This document shows, piece by piece, positions 37,851 to 50,575 of a DNA stretch of 64,000 bases; positions within the stretch are counted from its first letter, which is position 1; every line of letters starts with the position of its first letter. The notes beneath the pieces were generated by a model. The model saw only the letters and a program-made list of their open reading frames with translations. It was not told the DNA's origin and did not search any database. The DNA is from Hymenolepis diminuta (taxonomy: Eukaryota; Platyhelminthes; Cestoda; Cyclophyllidea; Hymenolepididae), in contig CAADRB010000003.1 in assembly GCA_900708905.1 (NCBI GenBank), forward strand, positions 4,012,599 through 4,076,598, written 5' to 3'. Both the position numbers and the translations under genes were made by a program.

Positions 37851-37885
37851 CGTATGGATATGGAACTTTTTCTGGGAGGCGGTGC

Positions 37886-37960
37886 ATAAAAATTCAAATA
37901 AAGGATGACTCTTGATATTCTGACTGCACTGGGCACTCCTTTGTGGCCTCTGTTTCATCC
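37886..37960. repeat. Dispersed repeat, copy 2 (pairs with 35905)
   Basis: This segment shares AAAATTCAAATAAAG and a following CTCTTGATATTCTGAC with 35905-35950. It lies just past the 3' end of the Gypsy-like fragment, so it may belong to that element's end. Confidence 0.4.
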
Positions 37961-40900
37961 CTTCCTGAATTACTTAGTTACTTAGTGTGCTCAAATGCTA
38001 TCCCGTGAAGGGGAATCGGAAATGTATATGTGGTAAAAAGTGCTTATTTCTAGAGACACCAATGATGCGCATTGTTAGAAGAAATGATAATTATTTTTCC
38101 CCGCTCCCAATGTTGGGTGATTGGGTGATGACAATACTTCACCGTCTTAGATACAGCCTTGTCAATAGTAAAAGTATTTACAACACTTCAGAACATCTTT
38201 TCTCATCTTTTTTTGTTTAGAAAGGCTCCGCTATGCTATAGAAATCCCAGGAAATCTATTTTCTGCAGTTGTGATCTGCCTGCCCACTGGACATCACCAG
38301 AATGCGGTCGGCTCAGCTTCGGAGAGATAAGACAGGACTGCGGTTAACGCGAGACACTTTAATAATCGAACAAAGACTTTATAACGGAATACAAATTGTA
38401 TTTACATTATTGAAGATTGGAGGTCAAAATCATTGTCAGACTGATAGCATCTTTAGTGGTGAATAACTGTCAAGGTCTCAGGAGCGATGTGCCCTCGATT
38501 GCTAACACGATGGACAACCCACGAGAAAAATTTCCCGAGACAAAACATAAACACTGCAGATAGGGTCTTTGTTTAGTCGGCTTTCTATCACGTCTAATGA
38601 TCAAGGTACCAGGATGATGACAACTTACGTAATCATAACAGTCAAGACAATTTCAGTTAGTAAGCTCAGATAAGAATTAAAATGATAGAAGAGTTGGCAA
38701 ATTTTTCCTATCGAGAACTGAAATCAGTCAGAAGTTCGTCAGTAGTTCATCCTTAGAACATCACAAAGTTGACCTTGATAGGACCACATTGTGCGAATTT
38801 TGCAGCACATAGGATGGAAATGCACATAAATGGAGAAAATTCTTTTGTTTGAGTGCTAGGTAAAGTGTTTTACTTGGAAATATATTTCATAAAAACTAAA
38901 CAAATTATCTGAGCTTAAGAAGATTGAGTGGATGTCAGGGACACTGGACTTAGAAGAGGAAGACGTCTGTGTGTCTAACACATGTCTCTTAGCAACCTTA
39001 CACTTCGAAGAATGGAAAAAAGAACAATCTGGAGAAGGAGACGGAAACTTGATGTGGCGTAATGTTTACAGACAAGATAAACTATGCGCGTATAAAATGT
39101 GGGTTCAGATGGAATTCAGAACATGGCGAGTCATTTAGGACAGTGACACCGACCATGTTGGGTAACAAAGGAGGTCAAACTCTCAAACATAAATAAACTT
39201 CTTTCGGATAGATGAAAGTTCTGCCGGGAAGCTTGGGGTTACATCAAAAGATTCCGTTCTCTAAGTAACATTTTTTTAAATTGACCGGCCCCATGATCCA
39301 TTATTGTATCACGATTAAAATAAATATTTTTGAAAATTCATATTTATTAATTTTAAATGTAATTGTAATTTTTCGTCATTCCAAAAAATTGAATTTTTAA
39401 ATTATCAAAACGTTTAATTTCGCATAATTTCTTGGTCCATAGTTCTAGAAGTTAAGAAATTTTGAATGTGATATGATTTCTAATTTTGCATCCCTACAAG
39501 AGGAAAGCTCTCCACCTGTATTTTGATCTCTTTTCTTCATTCTAGATCCTTCATTTACAAATTAAAGTGATCGGTTGAAAACTAATCAGAAGAATGTTCT
39601 TTTCTTAAAATTGAGCTATTAATCAAGTTTAAATTACCCGTCCCCTTTTAAAGAAAGCTTTTTCTTGATGTACCTATTGAACAACGGGGGGACATCTCGG
39701 AGCGTATTAGATTTCATGGCTTTTAATGTGAAACTCATCATCTATCGTGCTTGAACCAGTCTGTCGTTATTTGAATTTCTAAATTCGAAGGCGTTTCATT
39801 ATTTGATAGAAATTTTAACTTTTAATGCCGCTCCTCAAAATTTTACTAAAAATAGATCACTTTTTAAGTCTGGGTTGAGGTAAAGGCTCCGATGGATTAG
39901 TATTTCCGTTTGATCGTCAGATAAGATCAGCCAATGTTTTTATTATAAATACAATTTGGACGCGAAGATGTAGGGCTTTCAAGTGTATTTACGTTATCAA
40001 ACAGAAAGGAAGGTAATAAATGCAGATTTCCTTATTGAGAAGTAGAGATATCTCTGGAGATTGGGCTGTAATTTGGTCCCCCTCTGCTCTTAATACATTC
40101 AGAATGCTTGAGGGATTCATTTCTGTTGGGTGGTAGTTTCCTAGACAATGGAGGAACAAAGTCAGTAATTTTCCCTCTCATTTCTTGAAGATAAATCAAA
40201 AGTACACGGAACGCAGCCCATGCAACAGGCACGTTTCAAACTAGGCGCTTAACATTGTTTTACTCCACAACCGCCTTCTTGTGAGTTTTAATTACAATTA
40301 AATTCTTTAAAGTAAAATAAGTTGATTTTGATTTAATTAAAGCTACCTTAATCCAACGTATATACACACCTATGTATTTATTCATTTATTTAACAATTAA
40401 TTACAGATTTCATTATTCTTTATCTCAGCTTGTTTGATTAGTTCTATTCTTCTTCTACTTCTTCTACTTCTCCATTTTGGCGGTTTGCAATTCGTCTGTG
40501 TCAATTTGTTGTACACTAAAAGTACACAAAGTACAGTAGCGTTTTTGAACTGAATTCTCTCAAAGTTGTCTTTTTGTAAATGTTATTAACTGCAAATATT
40601 TGAGCAATAGTTTAGTAGTTATGGAGATTAAAATCTCAATGAGTTTTCGCTTAATTAAGTTAAATTATAAGAGCCCACTTTTGATGATTTTCTCGAAATA
40701 TCTAATGAGCCAATAAACATCAATTTAACGTTTTCAAATGGTTTTAAAAATTCCAAACTAATTAATTGATCTACTTCCCTAATAATAGATTTTTTAAAGG
40801 GATCCTGACGACTTTTGTTTAAATTATTGCCCTAATAACTAGGAGAGGTGAACATGTGAGTTTTTTTATTAAACAAAGAGTGACGCAGCAAGTGAATAAA

Positions 40901-42000
40901 TATGCTATCGTCGGTAATAATTTAAACAACTATTATTTTTTCCCATTTTATTTTTTTGCTCCCGTGGTTTGTTTAATTACTCGTTTTTTTTTCCTATTCA
41001 AAATCCATTGTCATCACGACAACGCAAACAATTAACATATTTGGACCTTGAGAACCTCTCAAATTGAGCTGTTTTACAATTGAGGAATCTACAGACTTTC
41101 TGACTACTGTATATCTATAAATTCATGAGTTATACAACCTCATAATTTTTCTGAAATTTCAAATAAATAAATGAAACAAAGTTTCCGAGTGGTCTCCTTT
41201 TTAATAGTTCCACTTAGATACCGATGTTAAGTTCCACATGCATAAATATGGCAAACGCTAGTATGGGGTACTTGCGTCATACATATAAATGCTGTTCCTG
41301 TCCCTTGCGCATTATCTGCCAATTGGCTTGGTGAATAGTCACGTTCGCGGCATGCCTACTGGGGGGATTTCTGGTGTTGCAGAAGCAGTCAAACTTGCAT
41401 TCATATTCAACCTCACCATCTCTTGATGCATTCGTGTTGCTTTTGCGACTCGATTTCAATTTAATAGGCCTTTAATATTACCACTTGGAGTTATTGATTG
41501 ACATCACTCGGAGAGGTAATCTTAATAAATAACGTAAAATATTCACTTGTTTTTGTCAGACTTTGGACAGAAATCTGTGCAATTTTTATAAATTAACTCG
41601 ACTCGGAATAGAGTAGACCAAGTGCTATTGTTTATCCTCAAAATGGTGTCAGGTGTCTAGGATAGTTCATAATAGGGTGATTTAAGAACTTCAGTTCTGG
41701 AAATTTCTGTCAAGGGGACAAACAATCGAACCTGAGGTGGCGATGCAGCCTTTTCATACTCATTCTTCATTTTTCATGCAATTTTCCACACTCTCTTCCC
41801 ATTTTTCAGGCGATTGTACAACAATTTGCCTTTTATCAGAACGTGAGATAAACAATTTCTCTAATCCCTTAGGTCTTTCTTATTTCCACTATTCTATTTC
41901 CATAAGCCTTTGAATATCGTTTAAGATCATTCAGCCTTCTTAACCACTGGAAAAAAGTTGAATTCAGGTGTCAAGACCGATCATCCTGATTAAAAACCGA

Positions 42001-42085
42001 TCACTAAGCACTGGACGGTGTAGACAAGCACTTGTTGTAATTCTAAGGGTGAATAATGAAATTTGAAATTTAGAACTATGACAAT
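42001..42085. repeat. Dispersed repeat, copy 1 (pairs with 43879-43965)
   Basis: GACAAGCACTTGTTGTAATT followed by a TGAATAATGAAATTTGAA segment recurs near 43905-43950 with about 75-80 percent identity by eye over 80 bases, in the same orientation. Confidence 0.5.
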
Positions 42086-43149
42086 TTGGTGATAATATAC
42101 GCCTTGAAGTTGAAAATTAAATGACACTAGACTTTTTGGTATTTCGAAGTTGCTTTCAGGATCTTTTGGACCACCTCCTTCCTACCACTTTTATTACTGT
42201 GGTAAATAATGATAATTTATGCGTTGGTATTAATAATTAAAATACTTAATCTGTACTCTAACTAATCGTGATAGTTTACACTGTCAAGTGGTCAGTATTG
42301 GTAGACATTTGTGAAAGATTTACGTCCCGAATATATCAAATCGAAATGACTAACCATTTGATCGAATCAAGTGATCACAAGCTCTGAATTCGCTGGCATG
42401 AATGTGATGCCGTAAGGTGAGCATTAAGAAATTCAGAGTTCAAATTATTTAAAATTGGGCTTCGGAACATTTGAACATTGGAAAGTCAAATGTGCATCCG
42501 TATGCGAAAGTGGATAACTGAACGCTTTTCTAATTCAAACATTGTACGACTCATGAAATCTTGGCTTCAATGCATGCCTCTACTTAACCCATCTGCTACT
42601 TCGCATACCCAGAAGCTGCCACATGATAAAAATATGTTTGAATTGTTGTTTTGGCATCATTACATTAAAATCCTTCAAAAGATTGGAGTAAATGAGGCTC
42701 TGGCATCATATTTTTATTTCCCTTTTATAGAAATTTCTATGATAACAACTCAACTGGATTTCCTTGTTTAAAATATATTTTCCCGCCTTCTTTGATCAAA
42801 GGACGTTCCAATAAGTTTCCGTTTTCGAGATCAAGAGGAAGTAAGTCCTTTTAAATCAAATAAACAAAACTGGGGACACGTTCATAGATACATCAGTGAA
42901 AACGCAACTAAGGGATGATAAGAAACAAATTGAAAACCGGTAAATAAGCGTCACTTCAGTGGTGAAAACGGGTTACGATGGAGCCTAATTAGTGCAAAAT
43001 CTGTGCCTTTTGTTACTTTGATACGGAGACTTATGGGTCAACACGAGTACCAACTAGAGTGCTAGAGTTACATAAGGCTACTAAATTGGGATTCAGTGCC
43101 ATAGTCATTACTAAATATTAATTGGTATATTTATTAAATTATGGTAACT

Positions 43150-43440
43150 ACTTAGTCAAGGTTCGTTTGTCCAATGATCAATAGCCGAATTAATTCTTTT
43201 GTATGTCTGCGTCGAACCATAATTTGATGATCACATATACCTTTGTTGGGGTGAAGATAGCAACTAACAACAGCAACAACGGTCACCATTTGGTAGCTGT
43301 TTGAGTAAGAGCTAACAATAATTGAAGAGCAGAACACCAAGAGTTGATTAAACCGAAATGTATTCAACGAAACCACGACTTGGAGAGAGAGAGAGAAAGA
43401 GAGAGGAAAGTGCTGAGGGACGGAGGAGATGAGAGGGAAG
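43150..43440 (-). mobile_element. Possible LTR/TRIM-like or retroelement fragment
   Basis: Reading the minus strand, a long CT-rich tract (43383-43440) is followed by a moderately complex segment with TGGTGACCG near 43272 and a CAACAAAGG motif. Together they are reminiscent of the leader and primer-site area of LTR elements. No second terminal repeat was located, so the call is weak. A decayed non-autonomous element, as known in taeniid tapeworms, is one option. Confidence 0.2.
43383..43440. repeat. GA-rich simple tract
   Basis: Purine-only GAGAGAGAGAAAGAGAG run on the plus strand with a longer GA-biased tail. Confidence 0.75.
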
Positions 43441-43878
43441 CGTAGGAGCCGGTAACCGGTTTTGGGTGGGAAAAAAAGACGGTTTTATAAATCACTTGGG
43501 TAAGGCCACGCGAGAGAACATGGGAGTAGATGTACTTTTAAGTGGAACGTGGATGTTATGGAAAAGGGGGAATCGATAGGCGCGTTTAGACATTACAGAT
43601 AGGGCTTTTGAGTCATTGGGGACATAAAAACGTCATTGCGGCAGTGTGGACGAAAAACCGAAGTATTGTCATAGAGAAAACAAATAAAGGGCAATTCTGG
43701 AAATATACAGAGAGTCATCCTTCATCTTCTTATCATCCAGATGGTGATTGGATTGAGGATTTTTAGAGTTAATTTGAATATTTGTGTCCACTCTATAAGC
43801 AGGAGTGAAAAGTATTAAATGCCCGATGACTTCAAGAACAAAAAGTTGGTAGATCCCATTTTGTGCTTAAATAACACC

Positions 43879-43965
43879 AGTGAATAAGCATTGAACACCT
43901 TTGACAAGCATTTGTTATAATTCAAGGATGAATCATGAAATTTGAACTTTGTATCATGTTTTGTG
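43879..43965. repeat. Dispersed repeat, copy 2 (pairs with 42001-42085)
   Basis: Second copy of the GACAAGCATTTGTTATAATT / TGAATCATGAAATTTGAA repeat. The tRNA-like SINE head begins about 250 bases downstream, so both might belong to one composite element. Confidence 0.5.
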
Positions 43966-44209
43966 CAACTCTCTCGGTATCGCCCGCACGGCCGGTGTAT
44001 TTGTTCTCGGACTTCGTTGGCCCATTCGCTCCTTACTTTCTGCTAGCAGGCGTTCTCGAATTATGTTTAAAATATAATGACTCTTGTAATCCCGACAAAA
44101 GATACTCTCCTTGAAGGTGAAATTATATATAAATTGGGGTTTATAACACTGAAAAAATGCAATGTGCGTAGCCTCAATTTTAAGTAGTTTTATAAAATAC
44201 TGAAAATAC

Positions 44210-44285
44210 GGGCTGGTGGCATAGTGGTCAATGTTCATGCCTTCTAAGTGATAGGTCACGAGGTTGATGTTCTTCAGGGCTCATC
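44210..44285 (+). mobile_element. tRNA-derived SINE-like head
   Basis: The plus strand carries a perfect RNA polymerase III A-box-like motif, TGGCATAGTGG (44217-44227), and a degraded B-box-like GGTTGATGTTC (44262-44272) at tRNA-like spacing. Between them lies CTTCTAA, the anticodon loop typical of tRNA-Arg(TCT). The B-box has lost the canonical TTCGA and the acceptor stem does not pair cleanly, so this is not a functional tRNA gene. A decayed SINE or tRNA pseudogene fits best. Confidence 0.55.
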
Positions 44286-45534
44286 TATAAATTGGATGGA
44301 CGGTCGCATCTTTTAGTGGTAGAGGCTTAAATAAGATCAAATGTGATTACTTTTGTCGACAGAGATATGAATCTATTTCAGAAAGAAATTATCTACAATA
44401 ATAACCATTCCATTTTGAACAATAAAGCAAAATATACAGAGGAACAAAGACATCTTATTTATCGTACTTATTTCCTTCGGCAATGAACAATAATCCTTGA
44501 CGGTCATTGGTTTTCGAACTCCTTACTGCGTCACTAACTATCACCATTGTGAAATTTAACATTTGTAAGGCTTTAACTATTTAACTTCCCCGCTCTTAAA
44601 TGGATATTAATCAAAAGTACTTCAAAGGATCAACTCTGAGACGTATGTCATTGATATAGTTAACACAAAGGTGTGGGAATACCGAGACAGTATGTAACTG
44701 CAGGTTAGTGTAGACTTTTATGGTTGGCTGAAATCGTGATTTAATTATGCGTTGGTGTTAACTAAACATATTATTAGATTAGTATGTCTTAACCTCAGTT
44801 GGTACAACATACTTGTAAATTTGAAAATTCCAAGGTGACACACAAAGTTTATTCATTACTCCGCATATTGCCTTGAATGAGAAAGATTTTATCTATTCAT
44901 CGAAGAATACCACCTTTTGATAGAAAACATCAAGCAAACATCGTGATATTCAAAGGTAAGTAATTTTTACAACTCCTGCAAATAGAAAGTGGGGAGTGAA
45001 AGAGTCTGTTAAGTGGGTATGCAAAAACAGCTATTCGAGAATCATTAATAACACGTCCAGGTATCCACATTTCTTGATTTAACTCCCAGGTCCTCGGGTT
45101 AATTGATGTCCGCGATATTCACTGTTCATTGATGGATTGATGTGAGCCCTTCGTTGGTCATTACCACCTTGACCAACTGAGACATGTGGATTAGACTTTC
45201 AACGAGTTGTTAGCACACCAGTGCTCACTAATGTTATCGCAAACTCTAATAAAGTCGGTCACGGCAATACAATTGTGCTCAATTTCTTTTGAAATCCCGA
45301 ATGGATAATTAGTTCCTCAGTCTTTATGATCAGCATCTCTATACGGCGGAAGACATTCCAGTTAATTAATAAAAGATGCGTAACTAACTCTGGGCATGTG
45401 AGTCCTTTTTAGTTCTCATGTAAACTTATAGATTATAATTTTGAGAAATTTAAAGAAAGCCTACTAACAAACGAAGTCAGACCCTTTAGTAGTATATCTT
45501 TATTTTCAACAAATTTTCAATCCCCTCCACTTTA

Positions 45535-45600
45535 TCCCTTAGTGGACTTTGCTGTTACGCGATTTCAGTTGACTCTTCAGCATGAACTGATGTTAATTTA
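45535..45600. repeat. Dispersed repeat, copy 3 (resembles 35960-36010)
   Basis: GTGGACTTTGCTGTTACGCG followed by ATTTCAGTTGACTC resembles the right half of the 35905-36000 segment. By-eye similarity only. Confidence 0.3.
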
Positions 45601-48600
45601 AGGCCTTGTTCTGGAATATACTATAATATAATATGATATTCTGAATTGCATCATTACTATTTTCCCAATAATAATTACGTCTTACAGAAAAGAATGAGGA
45701 TCATCAGTACATTTCTCAGGCCTTCTCGCTATTCTATAAATAGGCCCTGGATATATTGCCTGCAATTTGATTGGTGAGAAACTCCCAAGGTTGCGTGGTG
45801 TCCTTAAAGCGGAACACTTTTAGTAAAAGCAATGTCTATTTTTAGTAGCGCTTGTCTGACTCTTCATAATTTGACAAAATTAGTCAATTTGTTTAAAAAT
45901 ATTGGTAAACAACTTTATGATTTCCAGTTATTGAGACATATAAAATAGTGATATCAAATTAACATGGTGAAATATCGGTTGAAATGACGACAGTTCTACG
46001 GAATTTATCACATCCTCAATGATGCTCCATTTATAAGCGAAAAGTACAAAATGCAATAATGTTGCTACGGCGTCTTTATCAGAATAAAGGCGAATTCGTC
46101 ATAAATCCCCTGCTCAAGGGAGTTAGAAGAGAAACCGCAATGTACAAAGCTACCAACTGTACGCAAATGTTTGCAGAAAGTAGGGCTTTCGAATTGTCGA
46201 CAGGATACTCCTCTCGTGAACAACAAGGGGTTCCAGCACATAATCTTCTTGCCGAGAAGCGGAGCAGTAATCATCCCAAGTCCCATGAGTCGAATTCTTC
46301 TGCTCTCTTTCTGCATCAGGAATGTATCCGCTTATAAAAACGGTATAATATACGATATTTTATCAATAAACGGGCACTTATCCGACGTGTGCTGGAGTTA
46401 AAGACATTCGTTCAATATGGTTGAAAACAAAGCCTTCTCTGCGAACTTATTTCAAATCGATGGTCTTCACTTGACTTTGCAAACTTCATATATCACTCGT
46501 CGAAATCTTACGCCAACAAAAGCATCCAATTTTGCGCACTTATACGGTCATTCCAGAACAAACAGACCAGTCAATAAATCAGTTTCTAATGTGAGGCAGA
46601 TGATACGTCCTTTCAACGAAAAGTATTTCAATTGATCCCTTGTTTTGAGCAAATTAAAGCAAGTATTTGTTTGGATCGTAATTATTACTTGCGAAAAACA
46701 GTCGAATCTCGAGTTGCCCGCAACTAATTAATGTGACAATAGATGTTGGTGATCCAGAGTTTGAATTATTGATCTATCTCCATAGAATTCCAACTTAAAT
46801 GACAACTAAGATTTAATGGAATGCTTCCCCTTTCAGATGCTTTTCTAAACTTTCTTTTAATTTCTAACAAAATTTATTTATTAAGTGGATGTGTCAGCCT
46901 GAAAGTCTGTTTGAATTAAGTGGGGCTGAAGACACATCGTGAATGGAGATATTATTACAAAAGTGAGATTTCAGAGGCAAATCAAATGATTGCCCAAATT
47001 TGGAATATTTATTTGCCAATAGAAAAAGAATGCTTGAGCTTTCAAATGTTTTTTTGCTTAAGAAAGAAAGCAATTTTAGAGCTTTTCAACAAATCAGTTT
47101 TTGTTTAAATTGCACACCGCGGCGCTTTCTAACCTCTTATAAGAAAAATGTCTAAATTTTTCACAATATCAAATTTTGCGATTTTAAACAAATTGTCGAT
47201 CAACATTTAATCTCCTCGTTTTAATTTATACATCCTCGTTTAGCATTTTTTAATGACTTCCTGATTTTGTCACTAAATAATCAAACAGAATGATTGATTT
47301 TGTTATTTTCGATTAGAAATTCCTTTCGAAATCGTTCATTCAATTATGGTGATCAGGGTTATCAATCTATCCTACTCGATTGCATAAAAGTTAAACCCCA
47401 GATATAATTGGAAAAAATGAGTTGTGGTAAAAAGGAATGTTCGAAATTCGACAAGTTGGACAGTTGTTTAAATAAGCATCTTCACTTAATGCTCTTTCGA
47501 AAGTGGGGGAAAACGCTTTTTCTCCAGAAGTTTCTGCAGATTCGAGCAAAGTGAGGTGTGCTTATCACCTGAGTAGCCTCTATTTGTAAATGGTGGATAA
47601 AGAGGAATATTATTTATCTAAACGATTAGGTCTTTTATTATCATTATCATTAATTACTTACGAATAATTGTCGGCATTCAGCAACTTCGAGCCATTTTTG
47701 ACTTCTGGAATTCTAGAGACATATTTGGCTATAGTAGGAAACTTTCTTTTTGAAAGCGTCAGAGAATACTTAGACCATATTGTTTTAAGTAATTTTCTCC
47801 ACCTTCGCCACTTTTTGCACTTCCAGGTTCAGAAACCTACTTTAGTGCCCATTTCCAGTCTACAATTTCACTCGAATCACTTCTAGCTATGAATGCTGGC
47901 AATTCCGAGGCATATCACACATCCAACATTACATTACACTCTGATCCTTTTCGCTAATTATGATTGTGCTGCTTCACTGAAGGTACATCTGTTATTACCA
48001 AAATTAATCACCACTGTGCGACTGCGTCGAAAATAAAACTCAATCTTTGAACTTCTAGAGAGTCTCTTTTTGCGAACCTCAATCATAGGAGCTCGAAGTT
48101 ATCTACTTTTGTAATTTACATAAGTTGCATTCATAATATGTCTTCGTTTTCCCATCTCGTGATTCCTATTCCTCTCTAGTATAAACCCTGCTTACCATCG
48201 CTTTGCTCCTCTCTTGCTAATCTTTTGTTGTAGTGAGAATTGGGAGAAGATAGAAGATACAGACTGCAGAAAAACTAGGGGTGAACTGAATAGCTTAGCT
48301 GCTAGTTCTCTTCCCAAAGGAGCACGTGCTGTATTTTGCTAATATTCCTTGTTTTCACTTTAGAAAAATGGGTCAGCAGCCATAGAATGGGGCTTCTTTT
48401 TCAAACTACATCGCATTTCACAAGTTCTGTCAGTAAAAATCTCTTTGAAATACGATGTATAGATGTTAAGTAGAATAATATTCGATTAAAATCGTTGCAT
48501 GTTCTCAGTTGATTGTGCATTCCGCATGCGAATTACGAGACCACATTACTGGGAATAGTCGACCTTGACCTTCTAAATGTAATTTCATTTCCTGTAATTT

Positions 48601-49947
48601 TTCTTATTTATTGTGGATGAATTCCTCTGCTCCTTCACCAAGGAATTAAATGTCAAGTGGACAAATCGACTTTGCAGATAGGTACTAGTTTAGAAATTCA
48701 ACAATTCATGTGCTACTTGAAAAATGATAGTTCATTTTACAAAGGAAAGACCCTTGATGGAAGTGGCTTGAATACGTCTGCGGAGTTAAAGATATTTTCG
48801 AAAATTTTTGTTTGAATTTAGAGCTCCTTAATTAGGCAGGTAAGGTAACTAGCGCGGTAACTTTGTCCATTGTGTCTGTTTATATGAATAAGCTTTTAAT
48901 GTTGAAATAAATCCGTGCAAAGGCCCTCCTACACATCACTGCAATTTTATCAATTTCATCTTCGTTTCATTAAAACAACTCCGGCTCTTTTGACCCATTT
49001 TCATTATTTTGAACATCATCAAATTTTAAAACTGGCTATTACAACTGATTTTATTAAAACAAAACATATCACCATCGATGTTATTTTAATAGACTGATCA
49101 AATCTCAGTGCCAAACAAAAATAGCTTTTATCAATCCTGTGTTTCTAAGTTGCAGCTCCCTAGAAAACATTATATTAATTTAATAAAGGAAATGCTCTCA
49201 TTAATTCTTGTAGTCTGCCCCATTCCATTTGACTGATTTACTTATCGCGGTTGAAAACTCTCATTATTTCACGGGCTGTTCTAACCAAACATTATTTAAA
49301 CATTCTCATGGTACAGCTATCCTGTTACTATTTTATGATGAAAAGTCTGAGTGAGACCGTCGTTTTTATAAAATTGCTCATCTGTTCCTAAGCAAATGAG
49401 AAGATACGTGGACTTAGTAACCCTAATTTGACATATGAGTGATTCGGTCCAGTGAGTTTTGTATTACTTTGGCATCGTTTTCAGTACTCACGCGGATCAG
49501 ACAGCATACGAAAATACTGTCGTATCATTTTCACGTGTTTGTTTATGCCTTGGAATTTACAATCTTCAGTTTAGTTTGAAAGGGTTTTTCTACGAAATTC
49601 GACGTGTAAACTTATTACTTATTATCGTTGACCTGTCACATCAAAGGTTAGGCTATGATAAATAAAGTGCATATGAAATTTGTAATAAAATTATTAAAGC
49701 AATTGTCTTATCATTCCTCCGTGTAACTTGTAGCGGATGCTACACCAATAAGTCTTTTTGCTACAACTAAGTAATCCTCCTAAACAGTCCAGATAACCTC
49801 TAGCAGAATCCCCTATTATCACTTTACTCCCAAATCAGCTAGGCTATGCCCAAAGTGGTAAGAAAGATGCTGAGTGGAGAGGGCTTATTGCTCACTTCTG
49901 TGTTGGGGCTGTGAGTCAAAAGCTTAGTCATTAAATACAAAATCAAA

Positions 49948-50166
49948 CTAGGCTGCAGAGATCTTAATTGCTGATTGGTTGAGGAGGTCTCTGCACACAC
50001 GGCCGCCCTTGTTCTCTACGCGACTGGTTACATCCTCGCACTTCCCAGAAAGTTCCAACACACGTGATTCAATCAGCCTTGTTAGCTTTGTTATGAACCC
50101 CACAAACTCGCCCTTCTCATCTTCAATTTTCGTGAGTCGATTCTCAACATGATTGAATTTTATTCT
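49948..50166 (-). pseudogene. Open coiled-coil-like frame without ATG (unknown)
   Basis: On the minus strand a frame of 72 codons is open between a TGA (50167-50169) and a TAG (49948-49950) with no ATG at its start. The deduced peptide is rich in Glu/Lys/Arg/Leu with heptad-like spacing (ENRLTKIEDEKGEF, LTRLIESRVLELSGK, VENKGGRVCRDLL). This is unlike the AT-rich surroundings, and the local GC is higher. It could be a lone exon or a remnant of a retroelement ORF1 or host gene. No flanking consensus splice pair was confirmed, and I do not recognise the family. Confidence 0.35.
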
Positions 50167-50429
50167 TCATCTATCGTGTGACTTATTGTCTATATTCTGT
50201 GTAAGTGAATTCCTGCTTATATAAATTCATACGGACGGTACCACTTATCCCTTTAGGAGTGGTATCTTGCAACTCAATTCCCTCATGTGAGCAATTCAGT
50301 TCTCCAATGTTCAATCCAATTCAGTCGATGCCGCTGCTGGTTGAGGGGATAATGGATGAAATTTCAAAATATTACAAATTCTTTTCTGTACATATTTGGA
50401 TTCATTTAACAATATGGTGTTGCTATAAT

Positions 50430-50575
50430 TTAGGAGGAATCTATCTTTATTTATTCATAAAATTTGCATATTTGTTAAAATGTTGACTTACAAAATTTTG
50501 GAGTATAGCCTACCATTACAGCGATCCCGTGTGATTATTGAGTTCTGGAATTTGTATCTATTTTGAAGGTTTAAT
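50430..50575. repeat. Dispersed repeat, copy 2 (pairs with 36410-36560)
   Basis: Second copy of the TTTATTCA...GCATATTTGTTAAAA ... CCCGTGTGATTATTGAGTTC repeat, same orientation as the 36.4 kb copy. Confidence 0.45.
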
